A DNA stretch of 64,000 nt from an uncultured Dysgonomonas sp. (lineage in GTDB: Bacteria; Bacteroidota; Bacteroidia; Bacteroidales; Dysgonomonadaceae), in the NCBI GenBank assembly GCA_937995835.1, contig CALKIV010000026.1:116758-180757 (forward strand), written 5' to 3'. A program made the position numbers and the translations under genes. The notes beneath the pieces are model-generated. The model was given only the letters and a program-made list of their open reading frames with translations, searched no databases and was not told where the DNA came from. Positions 48,444 through 57,132 of this stretch are shown here, piece after piece; within the stretch, counting starts at the first letter, position 1; each line of letters begins with the position of its first letter.

Positions 48444-49769
48444 TTACTCCTCGGTTCCTAAATTCCCGTTGATGTAACTTCTTTTTGCATTGTTCTCAAT
48501 TCTCACTTTGCCTTCAATGGTGTTTTCAGTAACAATTACTCTTTCTACGGCTTTCTCGATCTTTACCTGTGGACTGTCATGCATAAAATCACAACCTCTG
48601 ACCGAAACACTGCCTCCATTCACTTGAATGGCACTTCTTCCTGTTGCCACTTTATCCCATTCTACAAAGATGCAATCAGAGAAACTCACATTGCCATTGC
48701 CATTTATCTTGGCTATTTGATTACATGGTCCCCAGAAAGCACTGTTGGAGAAACGTACATTTCCTTGATTGGCAGCAGTAACCTCGACCATCGTTGGGTC
48801 GCTTCCATTCATGGCTACAAATTCACCGTTGGTGATCAACAGTCCATAATTGGCACTTTGCTCTACCTTTACTGCCGTATGGCATGCATCGGCTCCAATG
48901 CCCAAAAAGTTTCCATTACAAGCCCCCACACTGCCTTGGCTTGCTCCAAATTTGTATCCTACATTATATCCATAGCAAAACGTATTGATCACATAGTGCC
49001 AATCTGTTCGTTCGAAGATAAAGGCTTCTCCATGCTCCATTTGCCATCTATAAAGTTCGGGTTTCATGCTCCACCAAGGATTGAAATGCACATTTTCAAT
49101 ACGACCAATATCATAAATTGCATCTACATATATTCCTCTTCGCAAGGGCTGTCCACTTATATTTCTGATCAAAGCTCGCTCATTGTGTGAAGCATCAATA
49201 GCATTGTAAGGGTTCAGCATTTCCACATCCAACAGAGCTGGGTTTTTGCCCTTCATAGCTACACCCCAAGGATAGGGAGACGGCACTTTGTCTATTGCTT
49301 GATCAGGCCAATACATCAGCACTCCACGTAGCGTACTGTTGGTGTTGATGGTGATTGCAGGAATACCTTCGATATCTTTTCCTCTATTGCCAGTAATAAG
49401 GAAAGTTGTTCCCATTTCTCCTGGTTTGGGCAAACCCTTATCACGAAGTCCATTATGAGATGGCACTGACTCGAAAGAGCCTTTTAGCGTTACACCTTGA
49501 GGAATATTCAATGTACCTGCTATCAGATAACTGGCATCTGGTGCATAAACGGTTCCTCCACGAGAGCCAAAAGAGTCTAATGCTTTTTGGAAAGCCTGAG
49601 TGTCATCAGTCTTACCATCTCCTTTTGCACCAAAGTGCATCACCGAAACAACATTTTCAGATTCTAAAGCTGCCTCAATCTGCCCATCTTCCATTTGTGG
49701 TATACCGTCAGAGGCTGATAATTTTAGCATACCTAACATGATGAAAGGTATCAACAATAATTTTTTCAT
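48444..49769 (-). CDS. Right-handed beta-helix protein (pectate_lyase_3/GH28-related)
   Basis: 441 residues with a signal peptide (ending LKLSASDG). Residues ~41-110 carry the N-cap seen in beta-helix hydrolases and lyases: 'VVSVMHFGAKGDGKTDDTQAFQKALD', 'GGTVYAPDASYLIAGTLNIPQGVTLKG'. The rest shows helix rungs ('ALIRNISGQPLRRGIYVD', 'GNVRFSNSAFWGP', 'GNVSFSDCIFVEWDK', 'GSVSVRGCDFM', 'VERVIVTENTIEGKVRI'). The canonical GH28 motifs (NTDG, DD, GHG) were not found, so a polygalacturonase mechanism is not supported; a lyase, an unusual hydrolase or a binding protein remains open. It lies 13 bp from the DUF5703 gene in PUL 3. Confidence 0.78.
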   Translation of the reverse strand: MKKLLLIPFIMLGMLKLSASDGIPQMEDGQIEAALESENVVSVMHFGAKGDGKTDDTQAFQKALDSFGSRGGTVYAPDASYLIAGTLNIPQGVTLKGSFESVPSHNGLRDKGLPKPGEMGTTFLITGNRGKDIEGIPAITINTNSTLRGVLMYWPDQAIDKVPSPYPWGVAMKGKNPALLDVEMLNPYNAIDASHNERALIRNISGQPLRRGIYVDAIYDIGRIENVHFNPWWSMKPELYRWQMEHGEAFIFERTDWHYVINTFCYGYNVGYKFGASQGSVGACNGNFLGIGADACHTAVKVEQSANYGLLITNGEFVAMNGSDPTMVEVTAANQGNVRFSNSAFWGPCNQIAKINGNGNVSFSDCIFVEWDKVATGRSAIQVNGGSVSVRGCDFMHDSPQVKIEKAVERVIVTENTIEGKVRIENNAKRSYINGNLGTEE

Positions 49770-49782
49770 GATGATTTAAGTC

Positions 49783-52020
49783 TTATTTTTTATAAACAAT
49801 GTCTTTTTTACGAGATACAGGAAAAATATCCAGTGATGAAATCTCTGCTCCCTTGCTCACCACTCGTACTGTGGTTTTGTCGAATGCATGTAATTTAAAG
49901 TCAACACTCCATGATTCAGGGAAAGCTGGCAGAACAAGAATTTTATTGTCTACGTTCTGTAACAACATATGTTGCAAGCCCATCGCCATAGCACCACCAT
50001 TGTCAAAGTCCGGCACATAATCGCTTCCCGGTTTCCAGAAAGCAGGGAATGCTATATCATCTTCCAGAGCGTTGACCTTCTTTAATAAGTATTCTTTCGA
50101 TTGATCAGCCAATCCTAGCAATGGAGCTTGAATGACATCTTGAGACCAACAGGTTGTTTCCTTAAAAAGCCTATCATTGAATGTATTGAGAGCCACGTCC
50201 ATATTTGGACGTTCTAATCCATAAAGCTTAAATGGGAAAATGGCATAGCATTCAGGATTCTCGAAATTTCGTCCAACACCGTATTCCTCTGCCGGTAGAA
50301 TTTTCTTTTTATCGGCTGTCATAGGTAATGCTGGCAACGAACGAACACAGTTGTTCCACTCGTCAAGAAGTGATTTGTCAACCATCTCAGCAGGTAAAGC
50401 ATTCAACTTCCCGATGGTGTATTGCAAACCTGAAATATAGTCTATTGGATTTAAGCAATCCCAAAACTGCTCTAATGCTCCGGCTGGAATGAAGCGTATT
50501 TCTTGATTGATACGAGGCCAATGCTGATCGAAGAAACGAATAACTTGTGTGGCAAATGGCACGATATATTCTTTTGCAAAAGCCTGATCTTGTGTATAAT
50601 CATAATAGTCAAGCATTTCTGACAGCATCTCTAATGCACCTGAATAGTGGTGACGTATCCATCTGGTCTGAGAAGCTTTACCTTGATTGTTCCATCCCCA
50701 ATCGTCTTGAATATACATCCCGAAAAAGTTTAGAGTTTCGGGGAAGAAAGCTCCATCATGTCCATAATACATACGAGTAACATCTGTCTGAAGACTAAGC
50801 ATATTCATATACATATTGAACCAAGGCTTCTTCAGATCAAAGTCTCCTGAGGCTGTCAGTGGCCAATGATAGAGACGACAGTTTTGATACCAATAGCCGG
50901 GTCCCCATGTCCTGAAATCACCATCATTTCCTTTATAATCAAAGGTGAAATTTCCGCCATTAAATTTGGCCGGAAAAGCTCCACGGCTCTGACATGCCAT
51001 CATGAATCGTTGCAACAGATAGGCTCTAGTCACCTTTTCTGCTTCTGCATCTCCTGATAGGAAAATCCAACTGCGATTCCAGAGCTGATTCCACCATGCA
51101 TCGTGCTTTGCTTTGGATGCATGGAGTGACTCTTGATCAATCTGAGTCACCAGTTGGGTCAACTGAGTATCCCATGCTCCAACTGACTCGGTTTGTGCTG
51201 TGTAGGCATAGATCGAAATCTCATGAAGCTTCGCCTCTTTAGTAGATACTAAGGTGCTATCATTTTGAGGGGTCATTCCCTTTCCGGTAATTGTTGCCCC
51301 AAATGTGCGATGCAAATAAGGATCTTGATATTTTCCGATAAGTTCTGATACATTCTGTTTGGTCAAAATCGTTTCATAGAAAGAGCTTTCATTTCGGTGA
51401 TACCATTGGATTCTATCATTTTTAGACATCAACACATCAGCTGATTCTGATGGGCGAACAGCTCCGTCGATCACCCCTCTGAAACTTGAAGCTAAAGGAT
51501 GATCTCCTGAAGTCAGTGTGAAAGGTTCGGGGCGCATCAGTTCGGTGATGCAACTTGTCACAATATTCTTATTAGACTTTGCCTCCACACGAATCACGGG
51601 CTGATTGGCATCTATCCAAACTCTGATTGTCGTTTTATTTTCCTTCGCTCCTGCTGTAATTTCTATTTCTCCTTTGTGCAAATTTAATTTTTGCTCAAAA
51701 GGCTGACCTTTAGTAAATGGACTTGAAGAAAACTTTATTCTCACACGCCCCACTTTCAGTAGACGAGTAGCTTCGCTCCATGTGTCTGATTTACCGATAT
51801 ACAACATCAAATCTCCGTTCTCTTCCACCCACACATTGCTTGTGATATCTCCATTTCCCAATGGCATCGATTTCATTGAGCCATTGGTACTAGGAGTATT
51901 CCAAACTACATTATAGGCATTGAGTTTGGAGAGAACATCTTTGGGTAACTTCTCGCTTTGTGCATTTGCCCCCAAAGAGAGCAAAGCACAAAGAAGAAGA
52001 AGTATTCTATTTTTAATCAT
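49783..52020 (-). CDS. DUF5703 / GH95-like alpha/alpha-barrel protein, secreted
   Basis: 745 residues with a signal peptide (ending LGANAQ). The N-terminal beta-sandwich (~35-290) matches the DUF5703 pattern: 'YNVVWNTPSTNGSMKSMPLGNGDITSNVWV', 'DLMLYIGKSDTWSEATRLLKVGRVRIKF'. The remainder (~300-700) looks like an (alpha/alpha)6 barrel of GH95/GH65 style: 'RAYLLQRFMMACQSRGAFPAKFNGGNF', 'NCRLYHWPLTASGDFD', 'IRHHYSGALEMLSEMLDYYDYT', then a short C-terminal beta part ('DNKILVLPAFPESWSVDFKLHA'). Such proteins are common in plant-glycan loci but, as far as I know, have no settled activity. Position between GH92 and the beta-helix protein suggests work on the same glycan. Confidence 0.82.
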   Translation of the reverse strand: MIKNRILLLLCALLSLGANAQSEKLPKDVLSKLNAYNVVWNTPSTNGSMKSMPLGNGDITSNVWVEENGDLMLYIGKSDTWSEATRLLKVGRVRIKFSSSPFTKGQPFEQKLNLHKGEIEITAGAKENKTTIRVWIDANQPVIRVEAKSNKNIVTSCITELMRPEPFTLTSGDHPLASSFRGVIDGAVRPSESADVLMSKNDRIQWYHRNESSFYETILTKQNVSELIGKYQDPYLHRTFGATITGKGMTPQNDSTLVSTKEAKLHEISIYAYTAQTESVGAWDTQLTQLVTQIDQESLHASKAKHDAWWNQLWNRSWIFLSGDAEAEKVTRAYLLQRFMMACQSRGAFPAKFNGGNFTFDYKGNDGDFRTWGPGYWYQNCRLYHWPLTASGDFDLKKPWFNMYMNMLSLQTDVTRMYYGHDGAFFPETLNFFGMYIQDDWGWNNQGKASQTRWIRHHYSGALEMLSEMLDYYDYTQDQAFAKEYIVPFATQVIRFFDQHWPRINQEIRFIPAGALEQFWDCLNPIDYISGLQYTIGKLNALPAEMVDKSLLDEWNNCVRSLPALPMTADKKKILPAEEYGVGRNFENPECYAIFPFKLYGLERPNMDVALNTFNDRLFKETTCWSQDVIQAPLLGLADQSKEYLLKKVNALEDDIAFPAFWKPGSDYVPDFDNGGAMAMGLQHMLLQNVDNKILVLPAFPESWSVDFKLHAFDKTTVRVVSKGAEISSLDIFPVSRKKDIVYKK

Positions 52021-52041
52021 TTCTTTTTGTTTTTCATTAAA

Positions 52042-54300
52042 CTATTGAAGAGAAGGTGGCACATTATTTGCACCCCAAGCCTTGTTAGCTGTATTGCCCA
52101 TCACAAGAACAAGTTTTCCTCCATTTTCAATATCAGAGTGATTAAACCATGGTTTATTCCACTCTACACCATTAAGAGTTGCCGATTGAATATATTTGTT
52201 TTCTGCGGAACTATTCTTGGCTTCAACCTCAAAAGTTTTACCATTGCTCAATGTCATTTTAGCATAAGGGAAGAAAGGACTTCCGATATTGTAGACCGGC
52301 ATTCCCGGAGTCACAGGATAGAACCCAAGCATAGAGAACACGACAAAGGCTGAAGTACCTCCTCCATCTTCGTCACCGGGCAAGCCCATCAAGTCATTTC
52401 TAAACCATTGATTCAATAGTGTGTGAATGCGTTTTTGAGTCTTCCAAGGTTGTCCGGCATAGTTATACAAATATGGTATATGAAGACTTGGCTCATTGGC
52501 CATCGAAAACTGTCCTACATTACCTGTATGGTCTGGCAATTGAGCAAAAAACTCGAACTTACTTTTGCCCAATGGTTCATTGAAGGTTTGATCCAGATTC
52601 TTGATGAATTGTTCTTTACCTCCCATTAATTGTATCAAGTCAGCTACATTGTGTGGCACATCCCAACGATAGACCCAGCCATTATTTTCTCCATAATAGT
52701 CACGTGCGCCCATTCCCCCTGAGTAACGGTAGTCGAAAGGCTCGATGAATTTACCTTTTGCGTCTTTAGGATGAAAAAAGCCTGTCTCCGAGTTATATAC
52801 ATTTCTGTAATTGTAAGCACATTTCAGATAATAATCCGCTTCTTCTTTTTTGCCCAAGGCTGCAGCTATCTGAGACAAACACCATTGATCATAAGCTGTA
52901 CCTAAGGTGACAGCTATAGGTTGACGCTTCTCAAAAGGATTTACATTTGTCACTGTATCTTTTTCCCCAGGATATAGAGCCGGAATATAACCATGCTCTT
53001 TATAGAACGCATCAATCCACCCAGCAGGCGCACCAGACCAAGGAATCAGTGTTTTTTCTTCAATTCCTTTTTGACAAGCGATGTAAGCTTTCTCTAAATC
53101 AAAACCTCTTAGTCCTTTCACATATCCGTCAATGACTGTTGCCACAGCGTGGTTAGAGTTCATTCGACGCGAGTCACCTGTTATTTCAGGGAAGGTAGGC
53201 ATCCAGTTATCTCCCATTTGTTCTGCCATCAACAGAAACGAATTGATGATGTTTGTTTCCACCTTATCATCAATCAAGACACGTAATGGATGAGTGGCAC
53301 GATAGGTGTCCCAAATCCAGTCATCTGTATAAAAAGGTTCTCCTTTATCTTCATGAACTTGACCATCAAATGCACTAAAATAGCGTCCATCTTCGCTGAT
53401 GCATACAGGACGCTCATAGCAACGATAGAATGAGGTGTAAAACACTGTTCTAGCATCTTCGTCTCCTCCCTGAGCTTCTATTTTATTCAAAGCTTCGTTC
53501 CAAATTTTTCGTCCTTGATTGGCTAATTTAGCAACATCGTAGTCTTTGATTTCACGATTCAAATTCTTTTTGGCTTGTTCTTCGCTGATGAAGGATATCC
53601 CATAGCGAATATTTAACTTAGTTGGTTTATTGCCATAATATAAAACAACATTGGCATTCTTGCCTTCTGCATGTTTTACATTTTCGTCAATCGCTCCATT
53701 TTTCCATATACCTGCTTTTAAGGCGTCTTGTTGCACCTCCATGAAAATATACACAGTGGTATTGTTTTCTAGTTTTTGGAAGCCACTGATGGTTTTACCG
53801 TCTACTTTCATTCCTCCATCTTTAGAGTTCATGATGAGATATACAGGAGCATCTTGTTGCTGATAATCTATTGTGTAAATTGCAGATTGTGATGACAGTG
53901 CATATTCGACTTGAGTTTTTTGATCATCAAGCAACACTTGATAATTGTATGGGGTTAGCTTTTCATTATCATAGCTATAATCAATGACTGGAGCAATCTT
54001 GCTCTCATCCCCCTGATAAGGGCTCAAGTTGAATGCTGAGCTTCCACGATGGCTGGTCACAATCAATGGCAAGCCTTTCAAGGCATCGCTTGTAAAATCG
54101 GCTCTCTCGGGGTATACCCTTAACATGCTGTTGGGCATGTGAATGGTGGGAAATGTAGGCACCAACAAGTGACTGATATTCCCCATATAGGGATTTACAT
54201 AGTCCACTGGGTCTTGCAACAACTTCTTGCCATCTCCATCGGCACAGCCATTCAGCAATAAAGCCAAACACATCAACAAATACATTTTATAGATTTTCAT
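52042..54300 (-). CDS. GH92-family alpha-mannosidase, lipoprotein
   Basis: 752 residues, lipobox 'LALLLNGCADGDGK' (Cys19). N-terminal beta-sandwich starts 'VDYVNPYMGNISHLLVPTFP', then the (alpha/alpha)6 barrel: 'DDWIWDTYRATHPL' (~345-360), 'MPTFPEITGDSRRMNSNHAVATVIDGYVKG', 'YGENNGWVYRWDVPHNV' with the likely catalytic acid Glu538, 'MANEPSLHIPYLYNYAGQPWKTQ', and 'GLPGDEDGGGTSAFVVFSMLGFYPV'. GH92 enzymes are Ca-dependent inverting exo-alpha-mannosidases. The entry 'NISHLLVPTFPTIHMPNSM' marks a subgroup whose linkage preference I cannot assign. First enzyme gene of PUL 3, with two hairpins just before it. Confidence 0.94.
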   Translation of the reverse strand: MKIYKMYLLMCLALLLNGCADGDGKKLLQDPVDYVNPYMGNISHLLVPTFPTIHMPNSMLRVYPERADFTSDALKGLPLIVTSHRGSSAFNLSPYQGDESKIAPVIDYSYDNEKLTPYNYQVLLDDQKTQVEYALSSQSAIYTIDYQQQDAPVYLIMNSKDGGMKVDGKTISGFQKLENNTTVYIFMEVQQDALKAGIWKNGAIDENVKHAEGKNANVVLYYGNKPTKLNIRYGISFISEEQAKKNLNREIKDYDVAKLANQGRKIWNEALNKIEAQGGDEDARTVFYTSFYRCYERPVCISEDGRYFSAFDGQVHEDKGEPFYTDDWIWDTYRATHPLRVLIDDKVETNIINSFLLMAEQMGDNWMPTFPEITGDSRRMNSNHAVATVIDGYVKGLRGFDLEKAYIACQKGIEEKTLIPWSGAPAGWIDAFYKEHGYIPALYPGEKDTVTNVNPFEKRQPIAVTLGTAYDQWCLSQIAAALGKKEEADYYLKCAYNYRNVYNSETGFFHPKDAKGKFIEPFDYRYSGGMGARDYYGENNGWVYRWDVPHNVADLIQLMGGKEQFIKNLDQTFNEPLGKSKFEFFAQLPDHTGNVGQFSMANEPSLHIPYLYNYAGQPWKTQKRIHTLLNQWFRNDLMGLPGDEDGGGTSAFVVFSMLGFYPVTPGMPVYNIGSPFFPYAKMTLSNGKTFEVEAKNSSAENKYIQSATLNGVEWNKPWFNHSDIENGGKLVLVMGNTANKAWGANNVPPSLQ

Positions 54301-54318
54301 AAGGCATAAAAAAGGTTT

Positions 54319-54346
54319 GAATAGCCCTGTTTTTTCAGGGTTATTC
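54319..54346 (-). terminator. Hairpin 19 bp upstream of the GH92 start
   Basis: An 11-bp stem with one G-U pair (54319-54329 with 54336-54346), followed on the minus strand by AAACC and a T6 run. It may terminate partially or affect GH92 translation because of its closeness to the ATG. Confidence 0.5.
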
Positions 54347-54379
54347 TTATGATTAATTCAATATTGATTCATTAAAATA

Positions 54380-54417
54380 GGTTTATTAGCCTGAGTCTAG
54401 GTTCAGACTAATAAACC
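54380..54417 (-). terminator. Near-palindromic hairpin after the capture genes of PUL 3
   Basis: A 38-bp near-palindrome beginning GGTTTATTAG and ending CTAATAAACC, with wobble pairs in the inner part, 11 bp past the stop of the DUF3823 gene; a T-rich stretch (TATTTTAAT) follows on the minus strand. Likely partial terminator or 3'-end stabiliser between the capture genes and the enzyme genes. Confidence 0.6.
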
Positions 54418-54428
54418 ATTACAATACA

Positions 54429-55160
54429 TTATGGAACAACAACTTTTATGATGTCACAATAATTATATTTTCGATAGGTATCTTCTACTTTCACTCCTAC
54501 GCGAACATAGTAGGTTCGCCCAGACTTAAGAGGGAGATCCGGTAATGTGTAAACTTCACTCCCCTCGCCTGTTGTCATATCCCCAAGTCCATCATTCCAT
54601 TTTTTGTTTATCTCAACACGATATTGATCTTTATTATACTCATCTATTCTTGAGCCTTCACCACAATACTGAGTGAGACTAACAAATGGTTTGACTTCCA
54701 TCACCTGAGGTAAATTTTCTGTAATGGGAGCTTTTAACTTACATGTCAACTTCAAGTTTGTTCCCTCTAGCTTTGAAGTAACGTCAGTAACATATAGGTA
54801 AGGAGTTACCTCAAAATCTTTTTCTAGCGTACCTGAAAGTTTGATATCAGTCTCTCTTTTCACTGGCCAAAATGGTCCTCCAAAGGGTTGCATATCATAG
54901 GTAGCAGCAAAAAGCTTAGAGTCGCTAAAAGTTCCATCTTGTTTGATTGGAATATTCTGAGGAGTAGGATTGTCGCTCCAACTCATTTCCCACAATCTGA
55001 TAGAAAATTCACCTTGTCCGGTGATGAAATTTTTACCGGTCACTTTGTCTATCAGTTTACCCTTCATTCCCGCATTTGGTCCATCGTAGTTGTCTATATC
55101 GGAACACGACACTCCAAGAAGGACAGTTAATGCTATTATTGTATAATATATTTTTTTCAT
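54429..55160 (-). CDS. DUF3823-family surface lipoprotein
   Basis: 243 residues with a lipobox (LLGVSCSDIDNYDGPN, Cys19). The layout fits DUF3823: 'GKLIDKVTGKNFITGQGEFSIRLWEMSW', a carboxypeptidase-like beta domain with 'IPIKQDGTFSDSKLFAATYDMQPFGGPFWPV', then 'VTPYLYVTDVTSKLEGTNLKLTCKLKAP' and a second beta-sandwich ending 'YYVRVGVKVEDTYRKYNYCDIIKV'. These proteins follow SusC/SusD in many loci and are presumed surface glycan-binding or transporter-associated proteins. The gene comes 25 bp after SusD. No enzymatic signature. Confidence 0.88.
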   Translation of the reverse strand: MKKIYYTIIALTVLLGVSCSDIDNYDGPNAGMKGKLIDKVTGKNFITGQGEFSIRLWEMSWSDNPTPQNIPIKQDGTFSDSKLFAATYDMQPFGGPFWPVKRETDIKLSGTLEKDFEVTPYLYVTDVTSKLEGTNLKLTCKLKAPITENLPQVMEVKPFVSLTQYCGEGSRIDEYNKDQYRVEINKKWNDGLGDMTTGEGSEVYTLPDLPLKSGRTYYVRVGVKVEDTYRKYNYCDIIKVVVP

Positions 55161-55185
55161 AATTTATTATTTATCGTTCAGCTCA

Positions 55186-57120
55186 TTAATAAATTGGGTT
55201 GTCAATCAGGTTTGGATTCTTGTTCAATTCTCCAGCAGGAATTTTTTCATAAAACCATCTTACTTCGAAATTAAATGACTTTCCAAGTATATTATATTCT
55301 TTGATAAAAATATATTTACCATCATCTAACACTTTATAAGGCATCAAGCCCAGAGGTTTTACTTGTTTTAGTTCTCTGTCAGCCACACGCCAACGACGTA
55401 GATCCCACCATTTGTGATTTTCGAACAACAATTCACGTGCACGCTCATCACGAATGAATTGTAAATTTTCATCTACTACTTCATTATTAACCGTATATAC
55501 TACTGCTGGGCTGCTTTTTTGTGTATAAGCTGTTGCACCTGCACGCTCCCGTATCTTAGCAATCTGTTCAAATGCATCTGTAGCATATTCGTCTCCAAGT
55601 CCTAACATATACAGTTCGTAAGCTGCTTCAGCTCTGTTGAGCAATACTTCGGCATAACGCATATCTTTCCATGCTTGATGACTTTCATATCCTGCAGCAT
55701 CAGCTTTGCCGGCTTTATAATTCACATATTTACGAATAAAGAATCCTGTGCCTGTAGTGTTTTCGATATCATTATTCCATGTACCATGTTTTCCGGCTAA
55801 ACGTTCGCCATTATATTCGAGATCTCTACTTGAACCTACTATTCTGTTTGATTCTGCGTTGATCGGCGCATTTGTAGATCCTAGCTGCGCATCGTCCATC
55901 GTGCCATTGTAAGTTTTATAAAATCCACGGCGAATATCGAATTTTGAACCACGAAGCTCCATTCCTGTGAAATAAACACTTGCCAAAAGGCGAGGCTCTA
56001 ATCCTTCTTTTAGATCATCTTTACTATTAAAGCGACGAGGCTTACCATCAGCCTCCTCAATAGGTAGTTCTTGAAATAGTTCAACCGTCTCTAAAGTAGA
56101 ATATACCTGTGAACCCGGCCATGATGCAAAATCTCCGGATGGAGCTGTACAACCGTCCCAACTATGGCGCAAAACAGCGTCACCGTCAGCTTGTTTAGTA
56201 TATTGCTTGATGAAGATATCTTCTGTATTATTAATTGATAAGAAATAGTCAACTAAATTTTGTTCTTTATCTACATTCGTATCATGTAAAGCATAACCTG
56301 CTCCACTGGTCTCGAAAGACTTTGCCGTTTCGTAAGCCATTTGAAAAAACCATTTGGCTTCGCTCGAAGGTATTCCTACATAGCCTTTCTGAGCTGCTTC
56401 GTCTGGCGAACTTGTGGTATAGCCTCCATATTTGGCAATTGTTCCAGCATACAACATTGCACGTGACATTAGTGCCATTGCAACATACTTGTTAGCTCTC
56501 CCTTTTTCTGCGTCTTGAGGCGTTTTAGGCGCTTGCATATTGTCAATTGCAATCTTCAAGTCATCATAAATATGCTTATACAACTCTGTCTCTGTAGCTC
56601 TTTTTACTTGAAGTTCCTCTATTGGATCATTAGGCGATTGCACTCTGTCAATAAAAGGCATTCCTCCGTAACGTTTTACTAAACCAAAGTAATAATATGC
56701 ACGGAGAAAGTGTGCCTCACCCCAAAATTGATTATAAGTGGATTCTTCTGCAAAATTGTTTTTATTTTCAGGTAGTCCTTCTATCAGGGTATTGATATCT
56801 CTAATCTTTCCGTAGGGCCAGTAGCCAAATCCTTGAGCACCATCAATTCCCCATGGCCAGCCTATAACTTCACCAGTGATAGACATTTGAGCCCCTTTCA
56901 GAGCATCCCAACCTTGGCGAAAGCCTCTTTCGACATGATAATTAAAATCTTCGATAGGCAGATAATTATATAATGGTGCCATATAAGACTTTACACCATA
57001 TTCGCTACCAAAGACTGCCTTACTGTCTGTTTTCCCTTTTTCTTTCAAGTCCAAATCCTCGCACGAAGAAAAGGTATAAAGGGCAAATACAGAGAGCAGT
57101 ATATATTGTATTTTTTTCAT
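55186..57120 (-). CDS. SusD/RagB-family glycan-binding lipoprotein (PUL 3)
   Basis: 644 residues, lipobox 'LYTFSSCEDLDLKEKG' (Cys20). Landmarks: 'NQFWGEAHFLRAYYYFGLVKRYGGMPFIDR' (RA-YYF-L---GG-P), 'ANKYVAMALMSRAMLYAG', 'WKDMRYAEVLLNRAEAAYELY' (RyAe-lLn-AEA) and 'FIRDERARELLFENHKWWDLRRWR' near the C-terminus. Partner of the SusC encoded 12 bp upstream. Two-component capture complex on the outer membrane; followed by the DUF3823 lipoprotein. Confidence 0.96.
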   Translation of the reverse strand: MKKIQYILLSVFALYTFSSCEDLDLKEKGKTDSKAVFGSEYGVKSYMAPLYNYLPIEDFNYHVERGFRQGWDALKGAQMSITGEVIGWPWGIDGAQGFGYWPYGKIRDINTLIEGLPENKNNFAEESTYNQFWGEAHFLRAYYYFGLVKRYGGMPFIDRVQSPNDPIEELQVKRATETELYKHIYDDLKIAIDNMQAPKTPQDAEKGRANKYVAMALMSRAMLYAGTIAKYGGYTTSSPDEAAQKGYVGIPSSEAKWFFQMAYETAKSFETSGAGYALHDTNVDKEQNLVDYFLSINNTEDIFIKQYTKQADGDAVLRHSWDGCTAPSGDFASWPGSQVYSTLETVELFQELPIEEADGKPRRFNSKDDLKEGLEPRLLASVYFTGMELRGSKFDIRRGFYKTYNGTMDDAQLGSTNAPINAESNRIVGSSRDLEYNGERLAGKHGTWNNDIENTTGTGFFIRKYVNYKAGKADAAGYESHQAWKDMRYAEVLLNRAEAAYELYMLGLGDEYATDAFEQIAKIRERAGATAYTQKSSPAVVYTVNNEVVDENLQFIRDERARELLFENHKWWDLRRWRVADRELKQVKPLGLMPYKVLDDGKYIFIKEYNILGKSFNFEVRWFYEKIPAGELNKNPNLIDNPIY

Positions 57121-57132
57121 AATATTAATCTT

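Noticed and set aside
48444..49769. Polygalacturonase (GH28) call for the beta-helix protein
   Set aside because: Only the N-terminal beta-helix cap matches; NTDG, DD and GHG catalytic motifs were not found.
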